DNA of 6,363 nucleotides. Source: DYHD01 sp037445375 (GTDB lineage: Bacteria; Nitrospirota; Thermodesulfovibrionia; Thermodesulfovibrionales; Dissulfurispiraceae). Positions 1-6,089 of this stretch are shown here, in pieces (position 1 is the first letter of the stretch; every line of letters starts with the position of its first letter). The stretch covers positions 1-6,363 of the forward strand of contig JBBIKS010000090.1 in NCBI GenBank assembly GCA_037445375.1. Direction: 5' to 3'. A model generated the notes under the pieces. It was not told the origin of the DNA and made no database searches. It saw nothing but the letters and a program-made list of their open reading frames with translations. Both the position numbers and the translations under genes were made by a program.

Positions 1-32
1 TTTTATTGATTGTTAGTTTACCAAGGAATGTC

Positions 33-48
33 AGATTAAGTCTAATCT
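33..48. repeat. Short inverted repeat downstream of tlyA
   Basis: AGATTA and TAATCT form 6-bp arms around a 4-base centre, just beyond the tlyA stop. On the tlyA strand it is not followed by a run of T, so it is not a convincing intrinsic terminator. It may be a weak transcript-end hairpin or chance in AT-rich DNA. Confidence 0.3.
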
Positions 49-56
49 ATTGCAGG

Positions 57-806
57 TTATATCTGGTGATTAGACCTTTTCATTGCTAAATAAATCAAAT
101 ACTCAATATTTCCTTTGCTGCCAGTGATAGGCGATTTCATAATACCCTGCGCTATAAGAGTTAAGGATTCAAGGTTCTGCCGAACTTGCTCAACTGCCTT
201 AAGCCTTTTTTCTTCATTCTTAACTATCCCCCCTTTATCAACTTCTCCTTTACCGACTTCAAACTGAGGCTTGACGAGGGCTATAATCTCACCTGTTTCT
301 TTTAGAAAACCGATAATATGAGGGACAACCTTTGTGAGGGATATAAAGGATACATCTATTGTAGCGATATCAACATCTTCTGGAATTCTCTCCCTCTGAA
401 GGTAGCGGATATTCGTTCTTTCAATTAGAACTACCCTTGCATCCTGCCGGAGCTTCCATGCAAGCTGACCATACCCTACATCTATACAATATACCCTTTT
501 AGCGCCATTCTGGAGAAGGCAGTCTGTAAATCCCCCTGTTGAAGATCCCACATCCATAGCCGTCTTGCCGCTGACATCAATATTGAAATGTCTAATGGCC
601 GCTTCGAGCTTAAGACCGCCCCGGCTGACATAAGGGATATCATCTGCCTTAAGTTCAATTTTGGCATTTTCTGATATCATTGCCCCGGCTTTTATCACAG
701 CCAATCCATCCACAAAGACCTTCCCTTCCATTATGAAAGCCCTTGCCCTCTCACGGCTTGAGAGAATAGCTCTATCAACAAGTATTTTATCGAGACGGAA
801 TTTCAT
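57..806 (-). CDS. tlyA: TlyA-family 23S/16S rRNA 2'-O-methyltransferase (hemolysin A family)
   Basis: The product is 249 residues from the ATG at 806, normal for the family. TlyA proteins use S-adenosylmethionine to methylate ribose 2'-OH groups of rRNA in the cytoplasm; the hemolysin name is historical. An N-terminal S4 RNA-binding domain covers about residues 3-60 (RLDKILVDR, then the SRERARAFIMEGKVFVDG helix-turn). A Rossmann-fold FtsJ-like methyltransferase follows, with the SAM-binding motif DVGSSTGGF at 85-93. The K-D-K-E catalytic tetrad is visible as K66 (SRGGLK), D151 (TIDVSF), K179 (LVKPQF) and E234 (GNIEYL). The frame stays open to a TTG at 860, which has an AGGA Shine-Dalgarno-like sequence 8 bases upstream, whereas the ATG has none. 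I prefer the ATG because family members begin close to the MKxRLD motif. The gene ends in TAA and shows no lesion, unlike several neighbours. It stands alone, separated from the broken genes upstream by a repeat-containing gap. The family assignment is very secure; the start is less so. Confidence 0.95.
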   Translation of the reverse strand: MKFRLDKILVDRAILSSRERARAFIMEGKVFVDGLAVIKAGAMISENAKIELKADDIPYVSRGGLKLEAAIRHFNIDVSGKTAMDVGSSTGGFTDCLLQNGAKRVYCIDVGYGQLAWKLRQDARVVLIERTNIRYLQRERIPEDVDIATIDVSFISLTKVVPHIIGFLKETGEIIALVKPQFEVGKGEVDKGGIVKNEEKRLKAVEQVRQNLESLTLIAQGIMKSPITGSKGNIEYLIYLAMKRSNHQI

Positions 807-903
807 TTGCGGTTTGCGTAATTCATTTAACACTAAATCAGTGCGACAGTTCGACAGCAATTTTTAAATCCTGAATTTTCTTTTCCTGCCGCATTGTTGC
901 TCT

Positions 904-931
904 ATTTTATGCCTGCTATACAAAGTTCCAA
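904..931 (-). promoter_or_regulatory. tlyA: Candidate sigma70-type promoter for tlyA
   Basis: On the minus strand, TTGGAA (926-931) and TAAAAT (904-909) resemble -35 and -10 hexamers, separated by 16 bases. A transcript would begin near 897, upstream of both possible tlyA starts (860 and 806). The call rests on pattern only; AT-rich DNA gives such matches by chance. Confidence 0.33.
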
Positions 932-980
932 TTGCATTTTTAGGGTTTATATAGTATCTGTTTATACGGTCTTTTTTGCC

Positions 981-1004
981 ACCCTAAGCTTGTCGAAGAA
1001 GGGT
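981..1004. repeat. Small hairpin repeat of the CTTCGACAAGCTTAGGG type
   Basis: ACCCT and AGGGT form 5-bp outer arms. An inner CTT/AAG stem closes a GTCG loop, giving an interrupted hairpin of 24 bases. On the minus strand the core reads CTTCGACAAGCTTAGGG, close to a short interspersed motif (CCCTTCGACAAGCTCAGGG) that I recall from intergenic regions of many environmental bacterial genomes. It lies directly beyond the point where the ORF fragment at 1020-1226 ends, in the gap before tlyA, so it may mark a rearrangement endpoint. It has no run of T to suggest a terminator. Only one copy is seen in this window. Confidence 0.5.
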
Positions 1005-1019
1005 AGCGTAAATCCTTGT

Positions 1020-1226
1020 TTAACTTATAGGCATCCACGCATTACGATCAAAGTTCATTAGCATACACAAAACATCAGATTGTGAAACTTCGTTCTGATA
1101 GTCAAACAAAGACTTATCTATCTTGATTTTTTCGATAGGGAATATCAATGTAGGCGTCCAATGCGGCTTGTCGAATTTTGTATACATCTCAAAGCAATGT
1201 TTTTTTACGGGGATGGAATTTCGCAT
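1020..1226 (-). pseudogene. Short ORF fragment, possibly the N-terminus of a ParB-like protein
   Basis: This reads as 68 residues from an ATG that overlaps the 3' end of the methyltransferase relic by 22 bases in another frame. The end of the translation (IEKIKIDKSLFDYQ, then VLCMLMNFDRNAWMPIS) resembles the opening of ParB/Srx-like domains, where a phrase such as 'NFD..AWMPI' leads into a DGQHRL-type motif. Here the frame stops at TAA before any such motif, and the hairpin repeat begins soon after. I infer a truncated gene, but the ParB resemblance is weak and based on pattern alone. Alternatively the stretch could be a C-terminal extension of the methyltransferase, since a +1 shift near IPSP would join the two frames. 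No similarity to the DpnII restriction enzyme is apparent. Confidence 0.35.
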
Positions 1227-2159
1227 AAAAGATCTTCCTCCTTGTCCTTTGCTGTCAACTTTTTAATTGCGTCCTCAATACGTTTTTTGGATAGGTGCAA
1301 ATATTCATCCTCTAAGTCAATGCCTACATATTTTCTGTTTAATAAAACCGCCGCCACTCCTGTTGTCGAACTTCCGCAAAAGGGATCTAAAAACAGATCA
1401 TTCTTTTTTGTTGATGCAAGTATTATTCTTTTCAAAAGCTCAACAGGCTTTTATGTTGGGTGCTTCCCGAACTTCTTTTCTTCAGCAGGCGGTGATGAGA
1501 TTTCCCATACATTCCGCATTTGCTTGCCTTGATTCATCTTTTTCATTAATTGACAATCAAAGTAATGACGGCTCTTTTCTTTTTTTGCTGCCCGCAGCAC
1601 TATTTCTGTTGAATGCGTAAAATATCGGCAAGAGAGATTAGGCGGGGCGTTGCGCTTATACCAGATGATGTCATTCAAAATCTTGTATCCAAGTTCCTGC
1701 ATAGCAAACCGACTGAGTAAATAATATGCGTTGTCTCTGAAACCCAAATAATCCCGTTTGGTTTTAAAACTCCCTGGTAAGCCTTGAGCCATTCAAGAGT
1801 AAATTTATGATTTTCTTTGGCGCCTTTTGATTTATCCCATTTGCCTTTATTTACAGGGACAATTTTCCCTGCATGACATGTAATGCCTCCGTTTGAAAGA
1901 AAATAAGGAGGGTCGGCAAAAATTATATTAACGCTGTTTTCTCTTGCTTGATTTAATATTTCAACGCAGTCCCCTTTGAGAAGCCTGATTGAATGCTCTG
2001 AGTCGTCATAATAGACAATAAAGGGTTTTTTGCCGTTGCTGCCGTATGCATTAGTTTCTTTAGAAACATAAAAATCAAAGGTATTTTTATTAGGTGCATA
2101 AAATTGACTTTTTTATGTGCCTTGTTTGTTTTGTCAGTTTTTATGTTCTCATTTAGCAT
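1205..2159 (-). pseudogene. DpnA-like adenine-specific DNA methyltransferase, broken by two frameshifts and one nonsense codon
   Basis: Reading across the lesions gives a protein of about 318 residues with beta-class methyltransferase order: catalytic DPPY first (about residues 83-86, FADPPYFLSNGG) and the SAM-binding DPFCGSSTTG last (about 259-268). The phrases NLSCRYFTHSTE, a KHPT.KP block and the FADPPYFLSNGG context closely recall DpnA (M2.DpnII) and relatives, which methylate adenine in GATC. That specificity is inferred. Lesions: one base is missing in the A-run at 2109-2114, so the ATG at 2159 is out of frame with the body; a second base is missing at 1705-1707, between YSVG and FAMQELGY; and TAA at 1451-1453 replaces the expected CAA glutamine of KHPTQKP. 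An Arg also stands where relatives have Trp (EIVLRAAK). The two missing bases together restore a multiple of three. No partner methylase or restriction enzyme is visible, so it looks like an orphan relic unless the lesions are sequencing errors. Confidence 0.88.
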
Positions 2160-2165
2160 AGATTA

Positions 2166-2195
2166 ATTGTAGAAGCATAAGAAGTTAATTTTCAA
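2166..2195 (-). promoter_or_regulatory. Candidate promoter for the methyltransferase relic
   Basis: On the minus strand, TTGAAA (2190-2195) and TACAAT (2166-2171) are spaced 18 bases apart. The implied transcription start falls almost on the ATG at 2159. That fits the lack of a Shine-Dalgarno sequence and would mean a leaderless message. The match is weak and inferred only from the hexamers. Confidence 0.28.
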
Positions 2196-2347
2196 TCATT
2201 ATTTTGAGGCTGACATAAATATAAATGATGGTTTATTACTAATCATTTCATTTTTATTTGAAGCAGCTATTACCGCAATAATCAGAAAAAAACAGTTGCT
2301 ATAGCTATTAAAATTTAAAATATTTGAAGAATTTAGCACAGCATAAA

Positions 2348-3067
2348 TTATCCGACTGTAATCTTTCCTCCTTTTGCTGCTGCCCCAATCCAGTAGCCAG
2401 CCTTGCCCTTTATAATTATTTCTCCGCCAAGCATTTTGATTCCTATAGCATCGGAGGCATTCCCTTCAACTATGATTTTGCCATCCTGCATTTTCTCGCC
2501 GGTAAAGTTTCTTGCGTTGCCATGAATCATTATCAATCCGCCTCTCATCTCTCCGCCAATATGATTGCCTGTATTACCAAATATTTGTATCTCGCCGCCT
2601 TTCATCTGCATTCCAGCATAATAAACCTTATCACCATTGATTTCAAGTCTGCCAGCAGGATGCCTATAACCGAGACCCGAAACGCTGACCTTGAAACCTT
2701 TCAGGTTCAGCTTAAGGATATCGCTGATGTTTATTGTTTCATAATATGTTCCTGATATAAAGAAGGCAATGCATCCACCATCAAAGAATTTAGGGAAATG
2801 TTTGTTGAAGAGTTTTTCAATCTCATCAACTCCAAGCCTGATTTCCCGAGCAATCTTTATTCCGAAGTTGAAGTTTTGTTCAATGGTCTGATTATCAACC
2901 CTCCAGAGTGGAATATCTTTGACAAACTGGGCATACTCCTTTGCAACTTCAAGCAGTCTGTCATATTGGATAGAGCTTTCGTATTTTCTTTTTGAGGTCT
3001 TTTCTCTGTAGGAATCAATTCTTATAAGTTCTGGATTTTTAGATATAATTTGAATAAGATTCCGCAT
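2348..3067 (-). CDS. GXGXG beta-helix protein (GltB C-terminal / FwdC-like) with an unrecognised N-terminal half
   Basis: The 239-residue product ends in a right-handed beta-helix built from 19-residue repeats. GGEIQIFGN, GGLIMIHGN, DGKIIVEGN, GGEIIIKGK and a final GGKITVG begin at about residues 157, 176, 195, 214 and 233. This is the GXGXG pattern of the glutamate synthase large-subunit C-terminus and of formylmethanofuran dehydrogenase subunit C. In those enzymes it is a structural spacer or scaffold, not the catalytic centre. Residues 1-130 are charged and mostly helical-looking; I do not recognise a domain there. No signal peptide or membrane segment is seen. The ATG lies inside the upstream VWA gene (29-base overlap), so the two are probably co-translated as the last genes of the operon. 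No glutamate synthase or methanofuran enzyme gene is nearby, so a metabolic role is not supported. A scaffold or client role for the ATPase/VWA pair is possible. The domain call is strong; the function is unknown. Confidence 0.85.
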   Translation of the reverse strand: MRNLIQIISKNPELIRIDSYREKTSKRKYESSIQYDRLLEVAKEYAQFVKDIPLWRVDNQTIEQNFNFGIKIAREIRLGVDEIEKLFNKHFPKFFDGGCIAFFISGTYYETINISDILKLNLKGFKVSVSGLGYRHPAGRLEINGDKVYYAGMQMKGGEIQIFGNTGNHIGGEMRGGLIMIHGNARNFTGEKMQDGKIIVEGNASDAIGIKMLGGEIIIKGKAGYWIGAAAKGGKITVG

Positions 3068-3689
3068 ATTCTCTGAAAGCCTTCCCCACCGCTATTTTTG
3101 GTAAATCCCTTACATTCTCAACTTCAATGAAGGTAACATTTGCTGGAAAAGTCTCTTTTATAATCTGAAATCTTTCTTTAAAGGATTCCCCTGATTTTAT
3201 CCATAAAAAAGTGATTCTTCCCCTCACTTTTGGGAAATTATTCAGAAATGTTTCAATGTTGTGAATACCCGCATCGGTTATAAGGATATAATCGGTATCT
3301 TTTTTTTCTTTGAGATTTGCCGCCTTAAGGTGTCCTAAAAAGTCTTCTATGTGTAGAGTAGTGCTGCCACCTTGATAGGTTTTCAGCGTCTCAAAGACCT
3401 TTTGTTTTTCAGATGTGGGCAGAAGATTTATATTTCTATCAGAAAAGTTTACTACGCCTACTTTTGAACCATTCTCAAGATAATTTCGTGCAAGGCAGAA
3501 AGCAGAAAGAACAGAGTAGGATAGACTGGTATCGGGCTGCATCATACTTCCAGAAGAGTCTATAATTATCACTGCATCTGAAGGAAGGGCATCACCTCCA
3601 CCTTCAAACCCCTCAAGGGTATATTTCTTTGCTATGCCAGGGATTAGCATCCCATAGCTCTCAACAGGGTTGTAAAGGGAGTGAGCCAT
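3039..3689 (-). CDS. VWA-domain protein with an intact MIDAS metal-binding motif (MoxR partner)
   Basis: This is a 216-residue protein made of a single von Willebrand factor A domain. The metal-ion-dependent adhesion site is complete: DSSGS at 44-48, a threonine in GGSTT (110 or 111), and D139 in ITDAG. Such domains bind Mg2+ and protein ligands. In bacteria and archaea, proteins of this kind pair with MoxR-type AAA+ ATPases to remodel or activate target enzymes. No signal peptide or transmembrane helix is visible, so it is probably cytoplasmic. The start is uncertain. The ATG at 3689 overlaps the upstream gene by 29 bases and has little Shine-Dalgarno sequence. An ATG at 3650 (residue 14) has GAGAG 7 bases upstream and would follow the previous stop without overlap, but the preceding YNPVESYG looks conserved in style with the following LIPGIAKKY. 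The 3' end overlaps the GXGXG gene by 29 bases. The reading frame is intact. Confidence 0.9.
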   Translation of the reverse strand: MAHSLYNPVESYGMLIPGIAKKYTLEGFEGGGDALPSDAVIIIDSSGSMMQPDTSLSYSVLSAFCLARNYLENGSKVGVVNFSDRNINLLPTSEKQKVFETLKTYQGGSTTLHIEDFLGHLKAANLKEKKDTDYILITDAGIHNIETFLNNFPKVRGRITFLWIKSGESFKERFQIIKETFPANVTFIEVENVRDLPKIAVGKAFREYAESYSNYI

Positions 3690-4517
3690 CTCTATAGATT
3701 GATTCTATATATATTGTATAGTCCATAGCCTTTATTTCATACCATTTTATATCAGGTCTTTTTAGTTCTTCAACCAAAGATTTATTGGCGGGGCTTATTG
3801 CAGATAAAATCTCTTTCAAAACATCATCTACTATGAGCTGGTATTCTTTAAGGTCGAGTTCTTTTGCCAGATTCCTCAGTGATTTATTTATTTGGTCAGG
3901 ATTTAGTTCTTTAAGCGAAAAAGGGCTGAATGGAATGGTTATTTCCCCTCCCAGTAAGTCTTGCATAATTAATGCAAACCTTTTGATATTCAGCTTGAGG
4001 AAGGTATGGTGTGTGTTCAAAAAATCAATTTCTAAAAGGGCTTTTACCTTGTCTCTCAATTCGGCTTCTAAAGAAAAATTACCAAATTCCAACCCCGTAG
4101 CTTCTCTGTAAAATTCCCTTAAAATACTATCAGCCCTATTAAACGGGGGGATTTCTTTATAAGCCTGTGCTATTTCGGTTAATTCTTTATTGATTATCAA
4201 ATCAAGATTCACAACGGCATCATCGTAAAGATTTCTTATTTGAACCTTGTTTGTGATATTGCCAAGATAATGATTCTCAAGAATGATTGTTTTGGCATCA
4301 TAGGGATGTTTGCCCAATGGTTTAGCTGATGATGAAAGATTCCCATGATGGCGTGATTAGAGAGGGTTTCTACAGCCTTTTTGCTGATAAGGATCTTCCA
4401 TCTTTCTGAGAAGTCAATCTCGGATAATTCAATATCTGCTAATTCTACCTTGAAAATAGGCGGGTAAAGAAGGTCTCTGCGGGCTTTTTTGAAAAGACTG
4501 TTAATCAAATCCTGCAT
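3661..4517 (-). pseudogene. Metallopeptidase-like protein (HQLNH in place of HExxH) with a single-base frameshift
   Basis: Two overlapping frames join into one protein of about 286 residues if one A is restored in the short run at 4309-4311: the first ends ...HHQLNHWA and the second continues KHPYDAKTII. The ATG at 4517 forms TGATG with the ATPase stop and has GAGG 6 bases upstream. Residues 64-68 are HQLNH, where zinc peptidases have HExxH. Both histidines remain but the catalytic glutamate is glutamine, a one-base change (GAG to CAG). The following HPYD and the later NLYDDAVVNLDLI look like the conserved continuation of a zincin-like family that I recall encoded beside MoxR and VWA genes, mostly in archaea; a downstream acidic residue could be the third zinc ligand. 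The C-terminal 150 residues are helical and unrecognised. The gene overlaps the VWA gene by 29 bases. As read, a ribosome would terminate or need to restart at TTG 4317. The family call is moderate; a binding rather than proteolytic role is inferred. Confidence 0.65.
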
Positions 4518-4522
4518 CAAAG

Positions 4523-4527
4523 ACCTC
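4523..4527 (-). promoter_or_regulatory. Ribosome binding site deciding the start of the metallopeptidase-like gene
   Basis: On the minus strand GAGGT lies about 5-6 bases before the ATG at 4517. This favours that ATG over the TTG at 4520. The site is inside the last codons of the ATPase gene, which fits translational coupling through TGATG. Confidence 0.5.
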
Positions 4528-4906
4528 TTAAAAAAGCCTTAAAGATAGGATGGTGATGTTTTTCAGCAATTTCTTTGACCTTTGTAAGTCCGCCTTCTTT
4601 GAATGCAAAATAAATCTCTACCAAAAAATCCCTATGTTCATCCCATCTCTTTCTCGCATCGGACATTAACTCTACAATACAATAAAAACTATCGGAGGAT
4701 TTTTTTTCAATCTGCCTAACCTCACTCACTTTTCTATCGCTTATGCTTACCCTGTGCCAAAGGGTGTAAGGTATAAGCGTTAATAAGTGTTCAAGGGTTA
4801 CTTCATTTGCATCTGTTATCCATGCAAGAGCTTTTGCATACCTTAAAAGACTCTGCTCAGTCCCGCTAGAGATACTATATAGGTCAGAGCATATATAATT
4901 GTAGTA

Positions 4907-4932
4907 ATGGCATCCATGGCATCCATGGCATC
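4907..4932. repeat. Nine-base tandem repeat (ATGGCATCC, 2.9 copies) encoding Cys-His-Gly
   Basis: ATGGCATCC is repeated almost three times without a mismatch. On the coding strand it specifies CHG CHG CH within the cysteine-rich insert of the ATPase, giving C-x2-C-x2-C-x6-C spacing with the following Cys. Because the unit is in frame, copy-number change would add or remove one Cys-His-Gly without breaking the gene. It could be a slippage expansion of an older CxxC-containing metal site. Confidence 0.8.
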
Positions 4933-5858
4933 TTGAAAACTCCTTAACAGTTGAGTACTGACAATAAACCTCCTGACCTATATAATCGAGGAATAATTCT
5001 GCATCCTCAGATATTTCAATCTCTGCTATCTCCCTCTTTATCTCTGAAATCTCTTGCTTTTTTGGAATATTTATATCAATGCCATTATCTTGAAGCCTTT
5101 TTTCCAATTCCTCTTTGAACTTTTCAGATATATTCTCTATATAATTAGTAACAGTGTTTGCCTCATCTGTATGATTATGAGAAAGAATAAAGTTGACCAC
5201 CTCCTCAGTCAGAGAGCTATCTCTCAGAAGACTGTCATCAAGTCCTCTTCTTATAGCTCTTTTCCTCAAGGGGTGAAGGCTTCCTGTCTCAACGGCTATA
5301 TCAAATCTATCACATAGGGGTGGTATAAGCTTTGTAGTCCCAGTGTCATGATAGTTAATTGTGGCTAAAAAAGCCTTTGGGCTTTTGATTATAAGGGTTT
5401 CGCCTCTATAGCAACAGATATTCCTATCTACCTCATTAAGGATCATATTTTGTTTCCCGGCAGGAAGGCGGTTTATCTCATCTATTATGACCACCGGGGA
5501 GTAGGGTGTAATTTTCCACCTTATGGACTCTCTTCCTTCCTTTTGGAGCACCCCGAGGTCAAGGACTGCCTTTATCTTTTCTTCTGTCTGCTCAGGATGC
5601 CCATGAATGGTTGTAGCCTGAACAAACTCAAGCGGAAGCCCCTTTATTAAGGAAGCCATTTTTTCTGAAGATGTCGTTTTCCCGCTTCCATATCCGCCAA
5701 AAATTAGTTCTTTTCCGCCGAGCAGTAGAGTGAAGATTCAGAATAAGGCTACGGGGTCAACAGAGTTGTCATCTATAAATAGGGTTTCATCTCCAAGATA
5801 CAGATTGCATGAAATAGTTTCATAAAGATTAAGAATTTTATCTTGCATATATTATTTT

Positions 5859-5872
5859 ACCTTTTTAAAGGT
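5859..5872. repeat. Inverted repeat overlapping the ATPase leader
   Basis: ACCTTT and AAAGGT form 6-bp arms around two bases. The arm nearer the gene contains AAAGG, the only Shine-Dalgarno-like sequence before the ATG at 5848 (AGG ends 11 bases upstream). A stem here could mask that site, or the palindrome could be an operator. It also encodes the last codons and stop of the transposase-like relic upstream, so chance cannot be excluded. Confidence 0.35.
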
Positions 5873-5887
5873 TTAATTTGGAAATGC

Positions 5888-5893
5888 AGTATA
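5888..5893 (-). promoter_or_regulatory. Possible -10 element for the MoxR operon
   Basis: TATACT on the minus strand lies about 40 bases before the ATPase ATG. I see no good -35 hexamer at the expected distance. If used, transcription would begin near 5881 within the transposase-like relic. Confidence 0.22.
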
Positions 5894-5940
5894 ATAGATA
5901 ATGGTGGGTTAAGTCTTGTTTCTTGCATTAACTGCTTTTT

Positions 5941-5957
5941 TAGCAATCTAATTGCTA
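5941..5957. repeat. Perfect 7-bp inverted repeat inside the transposase-like relic
   Basis: TAGCAAT, three bases, then ATTGCTA. It falls within the codons for the recognition helix region of the relic. On the plus strand a T-run precedes rather than follows it, so it is not a terminator in either direction. It may be chance. Confidence 0.3.
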
Positions 5958-6089
5958 CGGAATAGTGAATTCCTATAAAGGCAGCAACCTCTTTTTGGCT
6001 ATAACCATAGCTTTCTATTGCTTCTTTTTGCTATTTCATTCCGTTTTGTTTTGTCTTTTGTTATGCCTTCATCAAATAACAAGTTAATA

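Larger units (their letters stand above)
4517..5848 (-). pseudogene. MoxR-type AAA+ ATPase with an in-frame TGA ahead of the P-loop
   Basis: From the ATG at 5848 one frame runs 443 codons and is interrupted once, by TGA at 5738-5740 (codon 37). Downstream are Walker A GGYGSGKTT (51-59), Walker B VVIIDEINRLP with D123/E124, sensor-1 N165 in ATINYHD, and an arginine-finger-like R181 in CDRF, all typical of the MoxR branch of AAA+ proteins. The LLRYAKALAW...HLLTLIPYTLWHR lid follows at about 335-365. An ATG at 5659 also lies in frame, but a protein starting there would lack Walker A, so 5848 is the better native start. Relatives usually have a residue such as Arg at the TGA position, suggesting CGA to TGA; a sequence error is equally possible. 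TGA recoding is unlikely, because this gene and the next both end in TGA. Between core and lid is a cysteine-rich segment (C307, C310, C313, C320) that may bind metal. It heads the operon and is the likely engine for the VWA protein. Confidence 0.85.

Noticed and set aside
807..860. TTG-initiated 18-residue extension of TlyA
   Set aside because: The frame is open and has an AGGA upstream, but TlyA proteins begin near the MKxRLD motif, so the ATG at 806 is preferred.
863..985. Open minus-strand frame reading RINRYYINPKNAIGTLYSR
   Set aside because: About 40 codons with no start codon and no recognisable family; it could be a gene remnant but chance is as likely.
1161..1620. Plus-strand ORFs opposite the methyltransferase
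   Set aside because: They are antisense to conserved methyltransferase motifs, have no ribosome binding site and no recognisable domain.
2281..2310. Possible terminator after the GXGXG gene (GCTATAGC followed by a T-run on the minus strand)
   Set aside because: The palindrome has no loop and the extended arms mispair, so no stable stem precedes the T-run.
2324..2755. 143-codon plus-strand ORF opposite the GXGXG gene
   Set aside because: It is the antisense of the beta-helix repeats; its composition is explained by the real gene on the other strand.
5659..5661. ATG at 5659 as the real start of the MoxR ATPase
   Set aside because: It would remove the P-loop, which is encoded in the same frame immediately upstream.
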